This document shows, one piece after another, positions 26,861 to 34,308 of a stretch of 64,000 bases of DNA. Where the stretch lies: contig NZ_JAGGQQ010000004.1 of assembly GCF_018613195.1 (NCBI RefSeq), positions 149,375 through 213,374 on the forward strand. Direction: 5' to 3'. This DNA comes from Bacillus sp. ISL-45 (GTDB lineage: Bacteria; Bacillota; Bacilli; Bacillales; Cytobacillaceae). The notes beneath the pieces were generated by a model. It searched no databases, had not been told where the DNA came from, and saw nothing but the letters and a program-made list of their open reading frames with translations. Each line of letters begins with the position of its first letter. The stretch's first letter is position 1. The translations under genes and the position numbers were made by a program.

Positions 26861-28105
26861 TTATATATCATGACGCTCGAAATCTGCTGTTTCCTCTTCG
26901 AGCTGAAAGGCATCATGCAATGCATTTACTGCCTTTCCTAAATCCTCTTGTTTAACTAATACCCAAATGGTTGTATGGCTGTCAGCGGACTGAAGGATGC
27001 GAATGCCCTTTTCTGATAAAGCTGTAACGATTTTCGAAGTTACCCCTGGGACTCCTGCCATTCCAGCTCCGACTACGGAGACCTTTGCGCAATGTCTCTC
27101 AATTTGCGGGGTGTGCCCCAGCCCCTCCAATACCTTTACCGCCCGGTCCGTCATCTCATCCAAGACTGTGTAAACCACTCCATTTGGAGAAATATTGATA
27201 AAATCAACGCTTATGTTTTCATTTGCCATCGCCTTGAAAACTTCAGATTGCAAATTGTATTGGTCTTTTTTAGCAAATACCTTGATTTGGCTTACATTTG
27301 AAACATGCGCAATTCCTGTCACAGGCCGTTCCTTGATGTCTGTCCCTTTATTCTCACGATTAAGCGCAGTAACCAGCGTACCGAGACCTTCCGAATAGGT
27401 GGACCTGATTCGAATCGGAACTTTTGCCTGCATGGCAATTTCTACTGCACGAGGGTGGATTACCTTTGCTCCCTGGTAAGCCATATTGCAAACTTCAGTA
27501 TAAGTGACCACGGAAAGAGGCCTTGCGTTTTCTGCAATCCTTGGGTCAGCAGTCATGATTCCCTCGACATCGGTAAATATGTCAATCCATTCAGCGTTTA
27601 ACGCTGCACCAAGCGCTGCAGCAGATGTATCACTGCCGCCCCTGCCGATTGTTGTCACGTCTCCATTTTTTGCTGCACCCTGGAAGCCAGCCACGACGAC
27701 AACGTCGAACTGATCAAGTTCCCTCAACAATCGGTCGCATTTCATATCAAGGATTCTCGCGTTCGTATGCTCGCTATTTGTCCTGAATCCTGCCTGTGCA
27801 CCTGTAAGGGCCGTCGCACTTATGCCGTTCTCAAGCAGCATATTGGTAAAAACGATACTGGAAATCGTTTCTCCGCATGACAGCAGGAGATCATGCTCAC
27901 GCTTGCTGATTTTGCTGTCACTTCCTCCTAGCAGACTGAGGAGGGTATCAGTTGCGTACGGGTCTCCCTTCCTTCCCATCGCAGAGACTACCACAACCGC
28001 TTTATACCCATCAGCGATCGCCTTTTTAACATGGCCCATCGCCTGGCTGCGGCTTTGTTCGTCCCGGACAGATGTACCGCCAAATTTTTGAACGATTATT
28101 TTCAT
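26861..28105 (-). CDS. dapG: Aspartate kinase I
   Basis: 414 residues. The kinase domain starts MKIIVQKFGGTSV, followed by TIGRGGSDTSAAAL and WIDIFTDVEGIMTADPRI. The C-terminal third holds two ACT domains (VSNVSQIKVFAKKDQYN; VSVVGAGMAGVPGVTSKI). It phosphorylates aspartate in the first step of the diaminopimelate, lysine and methionine/threonine pathways. B. subtilis DapG is the diaminopimelate-inhibited isozyme, and the same control is inferred. The gene lies 41 bp after asd and 59 bp before dapA, in one operon. Confidence 0.96.
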   Translation of the reverse strand: MKIIVQKFGGTSVRDEQSRSQAMGHVKKAIADGYKAVVVVSAMGRKGDPYATDTLLSLLGGSDSKISKREHDLLLSCGETISSIVFTNMLLENGISATALTGAQAGFRTNSEHTNARILDMKCDRLLRELDQFDVVVVAGFQGAAKNGDVTTIGRGGSDTSAAALGAALNAEWIDIFTDVEGIMTADPRIAENARPLSVVTYTEVCNMAYQGAKVIHPRAVEIAMQAKVPIRIRSTYSEGLGTLVTALNRENKGTDIKERPVTGIAHVSNVSQIKVFAKKDQYNLQSEVFKAMANENISVDFINISPNGVVYTVLDEMTDRAVKVLEGLGHTPQIERHCAKVSVVGAGMAGVPGVTSKIVTALSEKGIRILQSADSHTTIWVLVKQEDLGKAVNALHDAFQLEEETADFERHDI

Positions 28106-28146
28106 CGTAACACCTCAGTAGTTCTGTCATTTAATACAATTATCTT

Positions 28147-29196
28147 CTACTTTACCAATCCAAGCTTCACAAGACTTTCAGCAATCTGGACTGAGTTCCA
28201 TGCAGCACCTTTTAACAGATTGTCAGAAACGACCCACATATGGAAGCCCTTTTCATTGTCCAGGTCCTTCCTGATTCTGCCCACAAAAACATCATTTTTG
28301 CCAACACAGAATGCAGGCATTGGATACAGCTGCTGATCAGGATCATCCTGAAGGACAACTCCTGGTGCATCTGCCAAAAGTTCCTTTACTTCAGCTGCGG
28401 AAACGCCATCCTGGCCAATTTCAATATATACTGACTCTGAATGACCAGTTCCAACCGGGAGCCGCACGCATGTTGCAGCAACCTGCAGCCCAGGCATATG
28501 CATGATCTTTTTAGTTTCATTGATCATTTTCATTTCTTCATATGTGAATCCGTTATCTACGAATGTATCGATTTGCGGAATAGCATTGAACGCAATCTGG
28601 TAGTGCTTTTCCGCTGACTTAACCGGGAGAATCTTTGGTTCATATTCTTCACCGTTCAAGATTGCCTGAGTCTGTTCCTCTAGTTCCTCAACTGCTGCTG
28701 CCCCTGCACCTGATACCGCCTGGTACGTCGATACGATAATCTTATCCAGGCCGAATTTCTTACGTAATGGCTCTAATGCTACAACCATCTGGATCGTAGA
28801 GCAGTTCGGATTAGCGATAATACCATTGTGAGAATGCAAATCTTCCTCATTAACTTCGGGCACGACAAGCGGAGTATTCTCATCCATACGGAATGCACTT
28901 GTGTTATCAACAACGATTGCGCCGCGTTTAACTGCTTCCGGTGCCAGCTCCTTTGAAACACTTCCTCCAGCGCTGAACAGAGCGATATCCACACCTTCGA
29001 AGCTTTCTGGCTTCGCTTCCTGTACTGTTATCTCTTTTCCTTTATATTGAACCTTTATACCAGCTGACCTTGATGATGAAAGCAATAAAAGCTCTGATAC
29101 AGGGAAGTCCCTACTTTCGAGCGTTTGGATCATCTGCTGACCTACTGCTCCTGTTGCTCCCACTACTGCTATACGGTAACCTTTTCTCTCTGACAT
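28147..29196 (-). CDS. asd: Aspartate-semialdehyde dehydrogenase
   Basis: 349 residues from the ATG at 29196, with AAGGGG eight bases upstream; a longer frame adds eight residues over that site. The N-terminal NADP-binding fold begins [13 protein letters not shown]. The catalytic Cys132 is in NPNCSTIQ, and [13 protein letters not shown] plus the catalytic His in [11 protein letters not shown] follow. It reduces aspartyl phosphate to the semialdehyde used by DapA. A promoter at 29304-29331 and a hairpin precede it, which separate its vegetative expression from the sporulation genes dpaAB. Confidence 0.97.
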   Translation of the reverse strand: MSERKGYRIAVVGATGAVGQQMIQTLESRDFPVSELLLLSSSRSAGIKVQYKGKEITVQEAKPESFEGVDIALFSAGGSVSKELAPEAVKRGAIVVDNTSAFRMDENTPLVVPEVNEEDLHSHNGIIANPNCSTIQMVVALEPLRKKFGLDKIIVSTYQAVSGAGAAAVEELEEQTQAILNGEEYEPKILPVKSAEKHYQIAFNAIPQIDTFVDNGFTYEEMKMINETKKIMHMPGLQVAATCVRLPVGTGHSESVYIEIGQDGVSAAEVKELLADAPGVVLQDDPDQQLYPMPAFCVGKNDVFVGRIRKDLDNEKGFHMWVVSDNLLKGAAWNSVQIAESLVKLGLVK

Positions 29197-29275
29197 TGCT
29201 GTTTCCCCTTCCACTACCATTATCGTTTTTATATCCCCGCATGTTTGCTGAGGTTGTTTGAACCATAAGTAAAAC

Positions 29276-29299
29276 GGCGGTCCAATAGAAATAACCGCC
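29276..29299 (-). terminator. Hairpin between dpaB and asd
   Basis: GGCGGT and ACCGCC arms with a 12-base loop, then GTTTTACTT on the minus strand. It may end dpaAB transcription. It also lies almost exactly at the start site expected from the 29304-29331 promoter, so it could instead be a 5' hairpin on the asd mRNA. Confidence 0.6.
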
Positions 29300-29303
29300 T
29301 AGT

Positions 29304-29331
29304 ATATTATCCTATATTTTATCATAATCAA
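29304..29331 (-). promoter_or_regulatory. Putative vegetative promoter for asd-dapG-dapA
   Basis: Minus-strand TTGATT (29326-29331), 16-bp spacer, TAATAT (29304-29309), about 110 bp upstream of asd in an AT-rich interval. Confidence 0.5.
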
Positions 29332-29442
29332 TCATTAAGAAAAGAAACATTTTGCTTCACTGCCGGAGAAAAGCGTTTCCAGTTGAAATTAGAGCATTTA
29401 GAGCAAAATTTTGCCCGTTATCTTCGGGGCTAACTTACAGAA

Positions 29443-30039
29443 TTAATTATCCTTATAACGCTCGACCAGCACTGGCTGGAGCTGCTTGCCATTCATCGCC
29501 TCCATGATTGTCTCGGAAAGCATCTCCATTCTCGCTACCATCGAATTTGGCTTTTTGACCGGATCATCCTGGCCAAAAGGAATCATATAAATGTTCTTCG
29601 TTGCCATTAGTCTCATAAGGTTAACGCCATTTAACCCCAAAGCATCGTTCGTGGATATGCCAAGGACAACGGGCTTCTGGTTCCTCAAAGTCGCTTTAGC
29701 AGCCATCAAGACTGGTGAATCTGTCATTGCATTCGCAAACTTGCTCATTGAGTTGCCTGTCAGCGGGGCAATGACCATGCAATCAAGCGGTATCTTGGGA
29801 CCAAGAGGTTCGGCCTTCACAATTGAGTCTATCACATTATTCCCGGTAAGTTCCTCAATCCGCTGTACCCAATCTTCTCCCTTGCCAAAACGTGTTTCTG
29901 TATTTTTAACAGTGAATGTGACAACCGGTAAAACTTCAGCTCCTGCATTCACCAACTTTTCAATTTCAGGAAACACAGCATCATACGTACAATGCGAGCC
30001 TGTTAATCCAAATCCGATCTTTTTCCCTTTTAAACTCAT
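29443..30039 (-). CDS. dpaB: Dipicolinate synthase subunit B
   Basis: 198 residues of the flavoprotein (HFCD/UbiX-like) fold: FGLTGSHCTYDAV at the N-terminus, MVIAPLTGNSMSKFANAMTDSPVLMA near residue 88 (in two halves around the Asn-Ser). With DpaA it oxidises dihydrodipicolinate to dipicolinic acid in the mother cell; dipicolinate then loads the spore core with calcium. The ATG overlaps the dpaA stop by four bases, so the subunits are coupled. Called spoVFB in B. subtilis. Confidence 0.96.
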   Translation of the reverse strand: MSLKGKKIGFGLTGSHCTYDAVFPEIEKLVNAGAEVLPVVTFTVKNTETRFGKGEDWVQRIEELTGNNVIDSIVKAEPLGPKIPLDCMVIAPLTGNSMSKFANAMTDSPVLMAAKATLRNQKPVVLGISTNDALGLNGVNLMRLMATKNIYMIPFGQDDPVKKPNSMVARMEMLSETIMEAMNGKQLQPVLVERYKDN

Positions 30040-30938
30040 GCTTCTTTCTCCTTTCGGTTATTAAAGTCTTCCATAAGCAGCTGAGAAAGAACGTTCGCCA
30101 ATATTTGTCCTGCAGTTTTCGGGGCAACGATTCCCGGCAATCCCGGTGCAAGAAGTGCTTTGATTCCGCGCTTTTCCGCATAGCGAAAATCCGTTCCACC
30201 TGGTTTGGATGCAAGGTCAATGATCAGAGTATGAGCTGGCATCCTTGAAATAACAGAGGCTGTAACGATTTGATGAGGAACCGTATTGATGCAAATATCG
30301 ATATCTGTAACTTCCTTGCCTATTTCAGATAAAAGGAATGGTTCTAATCCCATTTCCGTAATCCTTGCTATGTGCTCACTTTTCCTCGCTCCGACCTTCA
30401 CCTTAGCACCAAGGGCATGGAAGGTCCTCGCCACACTCATACCAACTCTGCCCAACCCAAGAACGGCTACCTCCGAGCCGTGGATGGTGAAATCTGTATG
30501 TTGGATCGCCATCATGATCGTTCCTTCGACAGTCGGGATCGAGTTGTATATTGCTACATCATCACGAGCGAACAGCTGTATAAGTTTCCTGTTAGCCTGC
30601 TTTGTGATACCAGTCAAATATGTGTTGCTGATGCCTGAATAAACTGTGCAATGTTCTGGTGTCTTTTCAAGCATTTCTTTGTTGAGGACTACTTTTTCAT
30701 TCGAGAAAATCGTTTCGACCTGACCCTCCAGACTTGTTCCTGGCACAGGCAGGATTAAAGCGTCCTGGACGGAAAAATCAACTTCATCTATCTTTTCTTT
30801 TGAGGCACCTGTAAAAGCATGGTCCAACTGCTCGAAGCCTATTAAAGAAAGCTTTGCATCAAGCTCTGTCAGCTTGCGAATAATCTCCAGCTGTCTCGCA
30901 TCACCGCCGATAACTGCGATTTGCATTCCTGTCAGCAT
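30036..30938 (-). CDS. dpaA: Dipicolinate synthase subunit A
   Basis: 300 residues from the ATG at 30938, with AGGTGAT seven bases upstream; B. subtilis SpoVFA is 297 and begins the same way (MLTG). An N-terminal domain starts MQIAVIGGDARQLEIIRKL. A Rossmann NAD(P)-binding domain has VAVLGLGRVGMSVARTF near residue 155, and GLPGIVAPKTAGQILAN lies near the C-terminus. It makes spore dipicolinate with DpaB. Expression late in the mother cell is supported by a sigma-K-like promoter at 31005-31033. Confidence 0.96.
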   Translation of the reverse strand: MLTGMQIAVIGGDARQLEIIRKLTELDAKLSLIGFEQLDHAFTGASKEKIDEVDFSVQDALILPVPGTSLEGQVETIFSNEKVVLNKEMLEKTPEHCTVYSGISNTYLTGITKQANRKLIQLFARDDVAIYNSIPTVEGTIMMAIQHTDFTIHGSEVAVLGLGRVGMSVARTFHALGAKVKVGARKSEHIARITEMGLEPFLLSEIGKEVTDIDICINTVPHQIVTASVISRMPAHTLIIDLASKPGGTDFRYAEKRGIKALLAPGLPGIVAPKTAGQILANVLSQLLMEDFNNRKEKEA

Positions 30939-31004
30939 GAGAACAATCACCTTCTTTTCCATTAATCCTGGAATATATATTTCATTCAAATTGAACTACT
31001 TCAA

Positions 31005-31033
31005 CATCATATGTATCAAACTTGCAATAGGTG
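31005..31033 (-). promoter_or_regulatory. Sigma-K-type promoter for dpaAB
   Basis: Minus-strand CACC (31030-31033), a 16-bp spacer and CATATGATG (31005-31013). The sigma-K consensus is mACm-N16-CATAnnnTA, so only the last base differs. It is about 70 bp upstream of dpaA, whose B. subtilis orthologue is made in the mother cell under sigma-K. Confidence 0.72.
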
Positions 31034-31052
31034 AGCTTTCCATAAAAGAAAA

Positions 31053-31074
31053 GCGCCGGCCCTATGGCCAGCGC
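31053..31074 (-). terminator. Second hairpin between ymxH and dpaA
   Basis: GCGCTGGCC, a short loop and GGCCGGCGC, followed by TTTTCTTTT on the minus strand. It backs up the ymxH terminator 50 bp upstream and keeps vegetative transcription out of dpaAB. Confidence 0.75.
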
Positions 31075-31120
31075 AGAAATCTTTGTCTAAGATTATCTTT
31101 GTTTTAAAATTACACAGTCA

Positions 31121-31151
31121 TAAAAAATAAAGCCGGCTTTACGCCCGCTTT
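31121..31151 (-). terminator. ymxH terminator
   Basis: AAAGCGGGC and GCCGGCTTT arms (one mismatch) with a GTAAA loop, followed by ATTTTTTAT, at the ymxH stop. Confidence 0.8.
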
Positions 31152-31396
31152 TACTCTTCGTCATCAGGAATGTCAATGATAATCATGTCGGTACCTATTT
31201 TCTTTATATGCTTCCATGGAACCCGAACCTCTCCGGATTGTTTGCGGAGACCGAACCATTTTAAAGATGGAATGATCAATGCTTCTATTTGTCCAGAACG
31301 TTCATTAATTTCCAGATCAGTCTGTCCGAGCACGCCCAATCTTTCTGCCCTTTTCGCATCGACGATTTCTTTCCCGCCAAGTTCACTTAATTTCAT
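31151..31396 (-). CDS. ymxH: YlmC/YmxH family PRC-barrel protein
   Basis: 81 residues from the ATG at 31396, with GGGGGTG six bases upstream; three further upstream codons fall in that site. It is a single PRC-barrel-like domain (LSELGGKEIVDAKRAERLG, then VPWKHIKKIGTDMIIID at the C-terminus). The related YlmC is also made in Bacilli and is linked to sporulation or to ribosome maturation-like folds, but the function of YmxH is not established. It lies between mlpA and dpaA, as in B. subtilis. Confidence 0.9.
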   Translation of the reverse strand: MKLSELGGKEIVDAKRAERLGVLGQTDLEINERSGQIEALIIPSLKWFGLRKQSGEVRVPWKHIKKIGTDMIIIDIPDDEE

Positions 31397-31508
31397 GTCT
31401 GGCACCCCCTGTCACTTTGTCCTTACTCTATATGTATCAATCCAGGAGGTTTTTTAGAATACATATCCTTGAAAAAAGGGGGAATTGTTATCAGAATCGC
31501 TGGTTATT

Positions 31509-31595
31509 TTGACAGCTTTCAGATGAATGACTCAAACCTGTCATGATTCCTTCGTTTTCTTGACAGCTTTTCTTGTGCAGAGACTAAACCTGTCA
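31509..31595. repeat. Two tandem copies of a 51-bp inverted-arm unit
   Basis: TTGACAGCTTT starts at 31509 and again at 31560. In each copy CTGTCA follows about 25-30 bp later (at 31538 and 31590), in the shared phrase AAACCTGTCA. The arms TGACAG/CTGTCA are reverse complements. The loops differ. It lies in the 304-bp mlpA-ymxH interval, which otherwise holds only the mlpA terminator and the ymxH ribosome binding site. Confidence 0.8.
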
Positions 31596-31656
31596 CGAAC
31601 ATGCTCCTCTTTCTGCCTTCCCGCTGTAACTGGAATGGCTAAATGTATCTTTAAAT

Positions 31657-31691
31657 AAAAACAGCAGTTTCACATGGAAACTGCTGTTTTT
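31657..31691 (-). terminator. mlpA terminator
   Basis: AAAAACAGCAGTTTC and GAAACTGCTGTTTTT form a perfect 15-bp stem with a five-base loop, 10 bp after the mlpA stop. Confidence 0.92.
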
Positions 31692-31700
31692 GGGAAGATA

Positions 31701-32933
31701 TTATAAATTTGGCAGTTCGCCATTTGGACTGATCAAGGAAACAGAATATTTATCCGTGAAGATCCTATTGGCCATTCCATCGACACTATCCTTGGTCACT
31801 TGATCGATTTGTTCGACTATTTCATCAAGGGAGCGATGTCTTCCAAGCAGAAGTTCATTTTTTCCATTCCTGCTCATACGGCTGTTTGTGCTTTCAAGAC
31901 TCAACATCAGGCTGCCTTTGAGCTGTTCTTTGCTGTTGTTGAGTTCTTTTTCCGTAATTCCTTCTGCACGCAGCTTCGCAAGAGTGTCCTGGATTGTTTC
32001 ATATAAAACGTTCAGCTGATTTGCTCCCGTCCCGCCATAAATTGTCACCATACCGCTATCCTGGTACGCCGAATGATAGGAAAACACAGAGTAAGCTAGG
32101 CCGCGCTGTTCACGTACTTCCTGGAACAGCCTGCTGCTCATGCTGCCCCCCAGTACATTGTTCAAGACGATCAGGCTATAGACGTCAGAGTGGCCGATCT
32201 GCAAGCCTTCAAAACCCAGGCAAAGGTGTGCTTGTTCAGTTTCCTTTTTCCTGGAAGCATGTGTTGCATGGAATTCAGGTTTCTCATTATCCACCTTTTC
32301 CTTGCTTGCTTCATATGAGCCAAAGAAATCTTCTGCGTTTTTAATGAAAGATTCCGGAACGTTCCCGGCAATGGATATGACTACATTTTCCGGTCTGTAA
32401 GTATCATGCATATACTGCTCCAGCTTTTCTCCGGTAAAACTTTGAAGCGTTTCCTCCGTTCCAAGGATTGGATACGCAAGCGGATGATCTCCGTAAACTG
32501 CCTGGCTAAGCAAATCGTGGACGATATCATCAGGTGTATCTTCGTACATCTTGATTTCTTCGTTCACAACATTCTTCTCTTTATTCAATTCCTCGGAATC
32601 AAAAGTAGAATTAAAGAACATATCAGCTAAAACTTCTAGTGCGTATGGAGCATGATTATCTAATACCTTCGCGTAATAGCATGTATATTCCTTGGAAGTG
32701 AATGCATTCACCTGGCCGCCAATGCTGTCAAAGGACTCTGCGATTTCTCTTGCAGTCCTTGTTTTAGTGCCTTTGAAGAACATATGCTCAAGAAAATGGG
32801 AAATTCCATTGTTCTCTGGGTTTTCATTACGGGAGCCTGTTCCGATCCATACTCCGATTGCCACCGAACGGACAGTTGGGATTTGTTCTAGTACAATTCT
32901 TACACCATTTTGGCATGTATATTTCTTTATCAT
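31701..32933 (-). CDS. mlpA: M16 family zinc protease MlpA (YmxG)
   Basis: 410 residues. The inverted zinc motif HFLEH is intact at His46, Glu49 and His50, with a downstream acidic ligand region NVVNEEIKMYEDTPDD. The glycine-rich substrate-binding segment SRLFQEVREQRGLAYSV is present in the C-terminal half. The B. subtilis orthologue is a processing-peptidase-like protease reported to affect exoprotease production. AGAGGAGG precedes the ATG. A third M16 pair, ymfF-ymfH, is encoded at 9913-12485, so this genome segment holds two separate M16 systems. Confidence 0.94.
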   Translation of the reverse strand: MIKKYTCQNGVRIVLEQIPTVRSVAIGVWIGTGSRNENPENNGISHFLEHMFFKGTKTRTAREIAESFDSIGGQVNAFTSKEYTCYYAKVLDNHAPYALEVLADMFFNSTFDSEELNKEKNVVNEEIKMYEDTPDDIVHDLLSQAVYGDHPLAYPILGTEETLQSFTGEKLEQYMHDTYRPENVVISIAGNVPESFIKNAEDFFGSYEASKEKVDNEKPEFHATHASRKKETEQAHLCLGFEGLQIGHSDVYSLIVLNNVLGGSMSSRLFQEVREQRGLAYSVFSYHSAYQDSGMVTIYGGTGANQLNVLYETIQDTLAKLRAEGITEKELNNSKEQLKGSLMLSLESTNSRMSRNGKNELLLGRHRSLDEIVEQIDQVTKDSVDGMANRIFTDKYSVSLISPNGELPNL

Positions 32934-33017
32934 TATATTCCTCCTCTGGAACCAGCTGCTAAAACTATTGCATTTACTTAGTATAGTCCATTTAACTTAC
33001 TTTTTCCAAATACAATG

Positions 33018-33983
33018 CTATTCTTTCATTTTTTTTGTGGTTACTATCCGGTTTTCACTTAATAAACTGGAAACTGTCCCAATTTGTAAATCTTTGGCTT
33101 TTATTTGAGTGATCAATTGATCGAGCGAAGCAGCCGTCGACTCTGTTGGATGCATTAGAATCATTGCGCCATTATGAACCTTCCCCATTACCCTGTTGAT
33201 CAATTTATCTGGAGAGGGCTTCTGCCAATCGATCGTATCTACGCTCCACATGACGGTCCTTAAATTATGTGCGGCAGCAATTTCAACCACTTCATCCTTG
33301 TAGTACCCACTTGGAGGAGCAAACCACTTACTTTTCACACCAGTTACTGCTTCAATAACCTCATTTGTCCTGCGGATCTCTTCATTGATTTTCGCTGCAG
33401 AAAGCTGCTTCATGTTTGGGTGTGTAAATGAATGATTTCCTATCTCATGACCTGCATCAGCAATCATTTTCGCAATGCCTGGATTATTCTTTACCCATCT
33501 GCCTTCAAGAAAAAAACTTGCAGTCACATTATGCTTCTTTAATGTCGCAAGCATCCCTGTTAAGTACTCATTTCCCCATGCTACATTAATAATAAAGCTT
33601 ACCATCGGCTTTTCAGGATGCCCTTTATAGATGGCCGTCGGCGGCAAATCATTTAGATGGACTTGAGGCCGAACCTGCTTGAAGACTAGCTTTTCCGGAT
33701 CGAATTCGCCTTCCTTCTCCATCTTGGCAAAAGACTTTTTGATATCTACTTTAAGCCCATTGTAGCCAGGAACTACCTTCCAGACAGGATCTTTTCTGGC
33801 ATCGGATGGTTCGACTTCATATTCTTTTGCTTTCGATTCAATTTCTGACATTAACGAATTCTTATTGCCAGCCACTTCAAGTGCCCCGGTTTTAAGTCCT
33901 GAAACATATGTATGGGAGAATGGATTATTCACCGTGATCCACGCAGCAATCAATAAAACAGAAATTAATACAAACTTTCGCAT
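33018..33983 (-). CDS. ylxY: YlxY family polysaccharide deacetylase-like protein
   Basis: 321 residues with an N-terminal hydrophobic helix (FVLISVLLIAAWITV, residues 4-18) that may be a signal peptide or anchor. The NodB homology domain covers about residues 125-310. Its second motif is present (GNHSFTHP, residues about 182-189), giving the two His metal ligands. The first motif, usually TFDDG with the catalytic base Asp, is replaced by NVAWG near residues 132-136. Catalysis as in PdaA or PgdA is therefore doubtful, or uses another residue. It lies between pnp and mlpA, as in B. subtilis, where its role is unclear. Confidence 0.9.
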   Translation of the reverse strand: MRKFVLISVLLIAAWITVNNPFSHTYVSGLKTGALEVAGNKNSLMSEIESKAKEYEVEPSDARKDPVWKVVPGYNGLKVDIKKSFAKMEKEGEFDPEKLVFKQVRPQVHLNDLPPTAIYKGHPEKPMVSFIINVAWGNEYLTGMLATLKKHNVTASFFLEGRWVKNNPGIAKMIADAGHEIGNHSFTHPNMKQLSAAKINEEIRRTNEVIEAVTGVKSKWFAPPSGYYKDEVVEIAAAHNLRTVMWSVDTIDWQKPSPDKLINRVMGKVHNGAMILMHPTESTAASLDQLITQIKAKDLQIGTVSSLLSENRIVTTKKMKE

Positions 33984-34197
33984 TTAATTTGCCTCCTCTA
34001 CTGTTAAGGCCCTCGAAAATATGTTTGATACTATACAAATTGGGCCTTATTTTACTTTATGAAACAGAAGGACAAGGTAGAACGAAAGACAACAGTGAAC
34101 GAACAAGAAAAGAAAGGATCTTGGCTATTATCTTGTGTGAAACCTGCTGGGGATGGTCTTTGTGGGTGTTAAGATGGTGGCACAGTGAAAAAACATT
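33984..34197. other. Interval upstream of ylxY
   Basis: No supported gene. AGAGGAGG lies just before the ylxY start. A TATAGT hexamer near 34032-34037 on the minus strand could be a -10, without a good -35. A plus-strand open frame of 79 codons here runs into the pnp terminator and looks like chance. Confidence 0.5.
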
Positions 34198-34225
34198 AAA
34201 AAGGCCGGGAATGCACCCCGGCCTT
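34198..34225 (-). terminator. pnp terminator
   Basis: AAAGGCCGGGGTG and the complementary TTCCCGGCCTTT form a strong hairpin followed by TTAATG. It is about 84 bp beyond the pnp stop because a repeat fragment lies between. Confidence 0.87.
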
Positions 34226-34260
34226 TGAATGATTTATAAGAAATCTTGTACTGTGATCAG

Positions 34261-34295
34261 TGTCCAGCTCCAGCGCCTAGCCCCTCGAGACGCTT
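34261..34295. repeat. Fragment of the GC-rich dispersed repeat
   Basis: Begins TGTCCAGCTCCAGCGCCTAG and ends CTCGAGACGCTT. All 35 bp match the right end of the 22424-22714 element in reverse, with two mismatches. It sits between the pnp stop and the pnp terminator, so it becomes part of the 3' untranslated region. Confidence 0.88.
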
Positions 34296-34308
34296 CCGCA
34301 TTTCTTTT

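Noticed and set aside
33989-34228. Plus-strand open frame of 79 codons in the ylxY-pnp interval
   Set aside because: Runs into the pnp terminator and is out of keeping with the all-minus layout; no ribosome binding site.
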